Shown in pieces: positions 34,619-40,205 of a stretch of 40,205 nt of DNA. Every line of letters starts with the position of its first letter. Position 1 is the stretch's first letter. Both the position numbers and the translations under genes were made by a program. Source of the DNA: Chara braunii (lineage: Eukaryota; Streptophyta; Charophyceae; Charales; Characeae); contig BFEA01000096.1 in NCBI GenBank assembly GCA_003427395.1, forward strand, positions 775,921-816,125, given 5' to 3'. A model generated the notes under the pieces. The model was given only the letters and a program-made list of their open reading frames with translations. It did not search any database and had not been told where the DNA came from.

Positions 34619-35067
34619 TGAACGCCGCGTCGTACACGCTCCCCGACTAAGAACCTGGCCAACTCAATTGAATGATGTTTTCTCTCTTCGCGTACAGAGT
34701 TGTAGCTTACGTCCGCCGTGATCCGCACTTCCTATGTCGATGCTTGATGCGGTTAGTCTTTGTCCGCCTATTGTGGGAAGAAGTCCGTCGGAATCCTAAC
34801 TTCGGGGAATGTTAGCCTTTCGCTTATGTGGCTTGTTGTTGTTTTCCTTTGTTAAGCTCGGGGTCTCAAGCTCGAATGCGCTTGTCCTTTTGTTCTTCAG
34901 CGCCACACACACAACTCTGTGTTGATGACCATGCAAATTCGGACTTCTGTAATTGAAGAGGTTCTGCGTCTTGTACGTAATGTGGTTCTTTTACATTGTC
35001 ACTTTCATCGGACTCGTGTTGGGAAACGTGTATTCATTTTCCGTTTTGTCTTTCTTTTGTTGTACAG
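34619..35067. other. Spacer, possibly an intron, before the Ulp1-like remnant
   Basis: No coding domain is seen. A decayed palindromic motif lies near 34785. The stretch ends with a pyrimidine-rich run and TGTACAG at 35061-35067, a good splice acceptor. Confidence 0.35.
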
Positions 35068-36146
35068 GGATAGGGTCATCTCGAACACAGAGGTCCTCGG
35101 AATATCCGAAACATATATTGCAAAACGCCCCCGGGTTGACGACGAAACACAAGGATATGTTAAAGGCATCACGGGTTGATGTCGAGATCGGGAAGAAAGA
35201 GCATGCAATTGCCATTGAGGAGTGTATTTCCCTTCTACCCCCAGAGAAAGGGACATATCCACGATCTGTGAGTAGGGGTCAGACCATGTATGAAACATAC
35301 TTAGCAAAGCATCGTGCAATGAAAGACAATGTTTAGACACTTCGTTTCTCACTACCCTGCATGTCCGTTGCTCGATGTTGTGTAGTGAGGGCCACAACAC
35401 GTGGAACACGGGGGGGAAGATTCGTTGCAGCGACTCCGCCTAGCAACTTGCGGGTTTTTGACGACATTAGACGACGCTCGGCGCCAACTCACATTGTTCT
35501 CTCTATCCTCGCCGACGGTCAGTTGTGAATTGCGGCAAAAGATCTTCTCACCCTCTTGCATATCGATGGCAGAGTGAATGATGAGGTGGGTAATTTTTAC
35601 ATGGTGTTGTTGGGGTCGACCGCATGTGCGATAAGTGACATCCTGTCGGACCTTCAAATCTTCAGCTTTAATTCGTTCTTCTTCTGTAAACTGCAATTTC
35701 AAGGATACGGTGGGGTAGAAAGGTGGGCTACAAATGTGGATCTGCTTCGATATGTTATTATCTTTGTTCCTGTCCACAAAGATAATGATCACTGGATCCT
35801 CCTTTCCGTCAACTTGAGAGATAATGTCCTCAAAATTTTTGATTCTTTTCCTCGCATTATAGCTGATTCAAGTTTTTACCTTAGTGTTTTCGATTTGATT
35901 GTATAGTATTTGGAACGTTGAACATTACATAGCCGATCATGTAGGAGTTGGAGGTCATGAGCAACAAATGTTCTGGTGGAAGGGGTTTCAAGACAAGTGG
36001 ATGAAGCTAGTTGTGGGTTGTTTATGTTGATATTTGTGACATTGTTGCAACGTGGTGATTGACCACCTTTCAGGTTCTCTTGTAAAGATATTCCGCATAT
36101 TAGACGACAATTAGCATCATGTATCTTGGAAAACCGTTGTCTTTGA
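35068..36146 (+). pseudogene. Ulp1-like C48 cysteine peptidase, broken by nonsense codons
   Basis: Ulp1/SENP peptidases cleave SUMO or related tags. One uninterrupted frame shows the family order: VNDEVGNFYM (usual WLNDEVINFY, Trp lost), FNSFFFCKL, GYGGVERW, then IFVPVHKDNDHW with catalytic His (35790-35792), KIFDSF with Asp (35841-35843), oxyanion Gln (35994-35996) and catalytic Cys in SCGLFML (36012-36014; usual DCG, Asp is Ser). The end IPHIRRQLASCILE is typical. Stops interrupt the frame at 35334, 35526, 35904, 35919, 35958 and 36060, with no frameshift. Ulp1-like genes are often carried by DNA transposons such as KDZ, Zisupton and MULE types. Confidence 0.82.
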
Positions 36147-36820
36147 TGGATTCGATTGATTTAGAAACTTTCGTTTCAAAATATTTCATTCCTTATGGAT
36201 TATATTTCGTTAATCCTGACATTATTCAATTGTCCCTTTCACAACGACATTACTTTCTTTTATCATTGCGAGTTTGAGTTGTCTTTGGAATGCTCACTGC
36301 CAGTCTTGCATCAATGTTGACTTTGGAATCTTTGTCAGGTCCTACTCGTCTCTCGTGCCATTAAATTCGTCGCATTGCATTTCTTGTTTCAAATTGTGTT
36401 GAGGTCAACCAAAGTTGTACATATAATTGCCCTGGAATAATATTGGTCTGTGTAGTGCGACATGACAAATTGGTGTGTGGATGAAAGACAAATCTCGGCG
36501 AGTGTGTGAGTGTGAGGTTCATTATGGGAAGACTCAAAGACCACTGACATCACGTCTCCTGTGTGTGCGTAGAATCACATACTTGTGACCACTTGAATTA
36601 CATGTAACTGACAACTTTGCGTTCGTGCCCAAGCCTTTTGTGCATGGCCAATTAAAGTGTGGATTTGATCAAATAATAAGCAACATTTGAAGTTCTTTTG
36701 TAATATGACATGTGTTGTCGCAGAAAAACAACTTGTATGTAAAAATTTATTGCTTGTACTTCGATTGCTACTGTAACTTTTACATTACTTGAAGTTTTCA
36801 ATGACACATTGTTCAAAGCA
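36147..36820. other. AT-rich non-coding region
   Basis: No gene, RNA or clear repeat is seen. Confidence 0.5.
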
Positions 36821-36824
36821 AACA

Positions 36825-37450
36825 TGTCGAACAAGGATACAATCATGACACTTGCTCATCACAATTGTAAACAAGTATGGATCTCAGCACACTTTCACAT
36901 ATTGGGCGAGATGATGGGCGTGTCCATCCTCAAACTAAGTATTCTAAAGAAGTCCGGACCTCAACAACATTTAAACAACCGTCTCGAGCGAGATGATTGG
37001 CATGCCTGCATAACTTAGGGATAACCTCAATAGATGTATTATCCAACAAGGATTCAATTATGACACCTTGTTCGTCACATTTATAAACTTAAAGTTGTTA
37101 CCCCATGTCCTCTAAAGAAGACTTACCCCGGATCTCGTCGAACATCCAAAGAACCGTCTAAGGTCAGAGGATGAACATGCTTGTACATTTTAGGGATAAC
37201 CTAAAGAATTATATTATCCAAGGAGGATGCAATCATAACACTTTGCTCATCACATTTATGAACTTGAAGTTTAACAAGTAATGATTTCAACAAACTTTCG
37301 CACATGGTGTCCGGATTGGCGGGTGTGCCTATCGTTATTTGTGTATGAACTTTAACAAGTATGGATCTCAGCACGCTTCATCATTTGGGATCTCATTTAT
37401 ACAGTTTAACAAGTATGGATGTCACCACACTTCCGCATGTGGTTAAGCCC
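36825..37450 (+). repeat. Degenerate satellite-like repeats
   Basis: ACAATCATGACACTTGCTCATCAC-type sequence recurs near 36839, 37055 and 37227, and AACAAGTATGGAT followed by CACACTTTC/TTCCGC recurs near 36873, 37350 and 37395. Spacing is irregular (216 and 172 bp for the first motif). The phrase AAGTATGGAT-CA-CACTTC is shared with the 17.4-18.5 kb repeat. Confidence 0.62.
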
Positions 37451-37493
37451 TGGATGGGCGTGCCTATCTTGCTTAGGCTGCAACCACAAATGA

Positions 37494-37543
37494 ATTCGTT
37501 AGAAATAAGACACAATATAATGTCATATTTTAACGAATAACAT
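37494..37543 (-). repeat. Right inverted-repeat member inside a local palindrome
   Basis: 37514-37543 matches the complement of 17374-17403 at 29 of 30 positions. Its inner partner ATTCGTTAGAAATAAGACA (from about 37494) forms an imperfect local palindrome with it. The right copy is therefore a foldback, the left copy is not. Confidence 0.62.
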
Positions 37544-37841
37544 TATTTTTATTTCTGGAAAGCATGGATACAAAAGGAAATTATAAATCCTACACTCTCT
37601 CTTTCGATCAAGCGGAACTCTCAATCCCCCTTGCTCGTCAAACCCCCCCGCTTTCTCTCTAACTCTACGCAGTCAACCCTTCCTTTCTCGTATGAGTGCG
37701 CCAATCTTCTTTTTTGGTCTCTCCCTTTTCATTTGTTGAAACAGCGCGGTGAAGTCCCCACATTAAGTACTTGAAAATAAAGCGGAGTTCGTGATAAGGC
37801 ACCCAACCATCATCAAAGTTCTGAACTGGAGTTCAGTATGA

Positions 37842-37958
37842 TTTCAGACCACTCGATAGCCAGTTACACTGAAAAGGAGTTTGGTAAGTGTTCCCCGCGG
37901 TCACCCAAAGCGGACGGGATAATGTGATCACCTTTCAGACCACTCGATAGCCAGTTAC
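37842..37958 (+). repeat. 91-bp spaced direct repeat
   Basis: TTTCAGACCACTCGATAGCCAGTTAC occurs at 37842 and 37933. Only this 26-bp core is conserved. Confidence 0.72.
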
Positions 37959-39532
37959 TCGCTCGTGAGCGGTTTCCAGATGTTTCCACACTGTCTACCA
38001 ACTGTCAGCCAATTGTTGAGGTCCACTTTAAAATCGATGTCGCACACGGTAATTTCTCATTTTTTGCTCGAAGTACCCTCATGCTCCTTCCCATTTTCAA
38101 GTGTTTGATACCAAACGTACCTGATTAGCTTATAGGTCAAACAACAGAACTTAGAGGCAGAATACTGATTTTTTCTCACCGCATGTATCCCCTCACTATC
38201 TCTCTCTCTCACGTAGTGAACCACCGACCATCAATTTCTTAGAAAGTCAAGAAACCAGGCGATTCTTCGGCCACCAGATTGCATGCGTGTTCGCTGTTCT
38301 CCCCCCCCTTCACTCACACTCACAAAAAGCCACTATCTCGCCCTAGTCCGCGCAAGGGTCGCCGACGCCCCGCTCGTCATCGTTACTTATCTACTGCCCA
38401 GCGGGCTAGCTGTCGCGCATGCAGGGCTCTCGACATCGAAAGTTGCAACCTGGGTATACCCGAGCTCATTGCCCAGGAGTATGAAGAGTAAGCGCTCCTC
38501 TCCAACCCCCCCCCAATATACAGTCATTTCCCTCATCGTCTTGACACGACGACCGTCACCTACATCCACCAGATTGGGGGGGCGCAAACTCTGATCGTTA
38601 AGACGGGGCGCTGCACGCAAAGCACTCCCTGTCAGTCGCTCAGGCAGGATCTGTCACTCGCTGCGCACGGGGGCACACTATACCCCCTGGCTGATTCGAG
38701 CAACTCTGGGGTGGCGCGCGATGGACACGTCGCTCCTTCTTTCCCTGTCTCCCTCTGCTGCTCTCCTTACATCCATGAACAAGGACATTCAAGTCGTTCC
38801 TGAGACGCTCGCGTATCACTCCCGCCTCAACCAGGCTTGTGAAACGGCGCTGAGTACGCCGTATACACCTTCCCTTTGCACTATTCTCCAAATAAATGAA
38901 TAAAAATAAAAATCCCCTGGTGATCATCCTTTTCCTTTCTCTGAAACAAGCTGTGTTGTTCTGCACCAAGCATCACCTCACATATGTTCGCCAGCGCTGC
39001 CCCCTGGCTCCATCTAAGTCGGTGATATCATGCTGAGTACGCCCTGCACGCCCTAGAGAACTCCCATGACCGCCCGTTCTCTTTGCGCCTTGCTCTCTGC
39101 CACATTCCAAATGTGGTTATCCGACTGAGCTATTCGTCCAAGCTATCCGAACTCAGCCCGAAGTGTTGGAGGGGGCAGGGTGCACCAGGCACGCTTCCCG
39201 TGAGCGCACCCAGTCTCTTCCCCTGTTTGCTCCGCTGGCTCGGCTATATGCGGACTGCAGCGCCGACCGTGGCCCTCTCCAGGTCGAAAGTACCTACAAA
39301 AGCAGGCCCACAATCCCGGAATAGTGATGGCACCGGCGCAGTGGAACCCAAGCAAACTCAGTGGACCCAACCGCAGGGCCACCAATGACGCGGGTCCAAT
39401 TCCAGTACCAGGGCCCCATACTGCAGGGCCTACGGTCATTGCCATAATTCAGCACAACTGTAACATTAGATTGATCTCCGTGACCAAAAAGGTTGTACCG
39501 CGCCTGCAACCGAACCAGTAACAACACCTAAA
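37959..39532. other. Region with no supported gene
   Basis: Short overlapping open frames around 38280-38600 and 38640-38970 have no domain. GCTGAGTACGCC recurs near 38850 and 39032. AATAAATGAATAAAAATAAAAA near 38891 resembles a polyadenylation region. Nothing else is seen. Confidence 0.45.
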
Positions 39533-39691
39533 AAAAATAATGAACCCCGGAGTAAAGGTCGTGCCAATCAACACAAGTGTCATGCCCGTGGTCGAGCTAG
39601 CAATCATACCGAAAAATAATGAACCTTGGAGCAAAAGTTGTTCCATCCCGCACAAGTGTCGTGCCTGTATCAATTAGTCCCCATGTCGGAT
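39533..39691 (+). repeat. 79-bp tandem duplication
   Basis: AAAAATAATGAACC-type starts lie 79 bp apart (TGAACC at 39541 and 39620), each followed by GGAG-AAA and a CACAAGTGTC(A/G)TGCC phrase. A decayed third start lies near 39962. Confidence 0.68.
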
Positions 39692-40023
39692 CTAGACCAT
39701 ATATTGAATCGGTTACCGTACCGGAGTGACGTGGCAGCCCGCAAAGTTTTGTCCCAATACCAATGTCGAACCTGAAAGAAATGTGATCAGACCACAATGT
39801 GCGGCCCAGTGCTATACCTGCGCCGAATCAGTGTATCGTGCCTATTCCGATCCAGCAGCCGTACCAGACGAAAGTAGAATACCATACCGTGTCGCAAATG
39901 TACCACATCAGTACCAAATAAATAACATCATCGCACATGTTCCGAACCAGTGTCCCGTGCCAAAATAATGAAGCCGCGTGTCCCATCTCGTAGTAGAACC
40001 AGTATGCAGCGGGCCTTCATCTG

Positions 40024-40198
40024 CCCTGGCCCACAGCCAGGGCCTATTTGGCTATTTGCCAGTCCGGCCTGTGGGACCAGACCGTGGCCTGACCCCACAG
40101 GCCGTGCGGTTATTCAGTCCAGTCCAGTCCTGCCCGGTACCACTGTCGGTACCAGGCCAGTCCAGTCCAGTCCAGTCAGTCCGCTGGGGGTATACCCC
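40024..40198. repeat. Palindrome cluster with GTCCA repeats
   Basis: Hairpins: CCCTGGC/GCCAGGG (40024-40042), GGCCTGTGGG/CCCACAGGCC (40066-40103), paired GGTACC sites (40136-40153) and the perfect GGGGTATACCCC (40187-40198). GTCCA pentamer repeats lie between them. The window ends here, so the parent element is unknown. Confidence 0.78.
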
Positions 40199-40205
40199 AA
40201 CTGCA

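Noticed and set aside
1-40205. CRISPR array among the tandem repeats
   Set aside because: Repeat units are long and contiguous, without regular short repeats separated by unique spacers, and the context is eukaryotic.

Overview
This window is eukaryotic nuclear DNA dominated by decayed mobile elements and repeats. It has no operons or bacterial-type gene density. It carries a Ty3/gypsy-type LTR retrotransposon, a DUF7869-type DDE transposase pseudogene, a Ulp1 (C48) peptidase pseudogene, tandem repeats and one N-gap. The best guess for the source is a charophyte green alga such as Chara. That rests on the overall flavour of the repeats and the ParB-like and Ulp1-like fragments, and it is an inference, not something the sequence proves. 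I found no intact ordinary host gene, rRNA or tRNA.

Layout. 1-645: a repeat family carrying a type III hammerhead ribozyme on the + strand. Further inverted copies are joined to (TA)n tracts, and two of them bracket a group II intron-like fragment. 1001-14732: one decayed Ty3/gypsy element with ~2.5-kb LTRs and a tRNA-Met-like primer binding site. Its modules run gag/CCHC, protease, RT, RNase H, a PHD-like zinc cluster and integrase, then two extra 3' ORFs. The pol/ORF-A and ORF-A/ORF-B junctions are both ATGA stop-start overlaps. A 972-bp tandem duplication spans the 3' internal region/LTR junction.

14733-18730: AT-rich non-coding DNA with a 212-bp tandem duplication and a 398-bp repeat. 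18.7-22.55 kb, minus strand: a DUF7869-type transposase pseudogene and an unrecognised ORF. 22.55-30.5 kb: non-coding DNA with a candidate TATA promoter, an assembly gap inside a duplication, a five-unit ~320-bp array built around a palindromic GAAGTTCG...CGAACTTC motif, and four exact 138-bp minisatellite units. 30.5-36.15 kb, plus strand: fragments of an unusual coding region (a ParB-like domain, an acidic Glu/Gly-rich segment, then a Ulp1-like C48 peptidase), all broken. 36.15-40.2 kb: satellite-like repeats, short tandem duplications and a cluster of palindromes.

How parts may relate. A 30-bp inverted repeat (29/30 identical) at 17374-17403 and 37514-37543 encloses the transposase, ParB-like and Ulp1-like pseudogenes, with repeat blocks just inside each end. 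This could be the skeleton of a ~20-kb composite or giant DNA transposon, but that is a hypothesis. Several pseudogenes kept their frame and were broken mainly by TAG/TAA/TGA codons, as expected from C-to-T decay.
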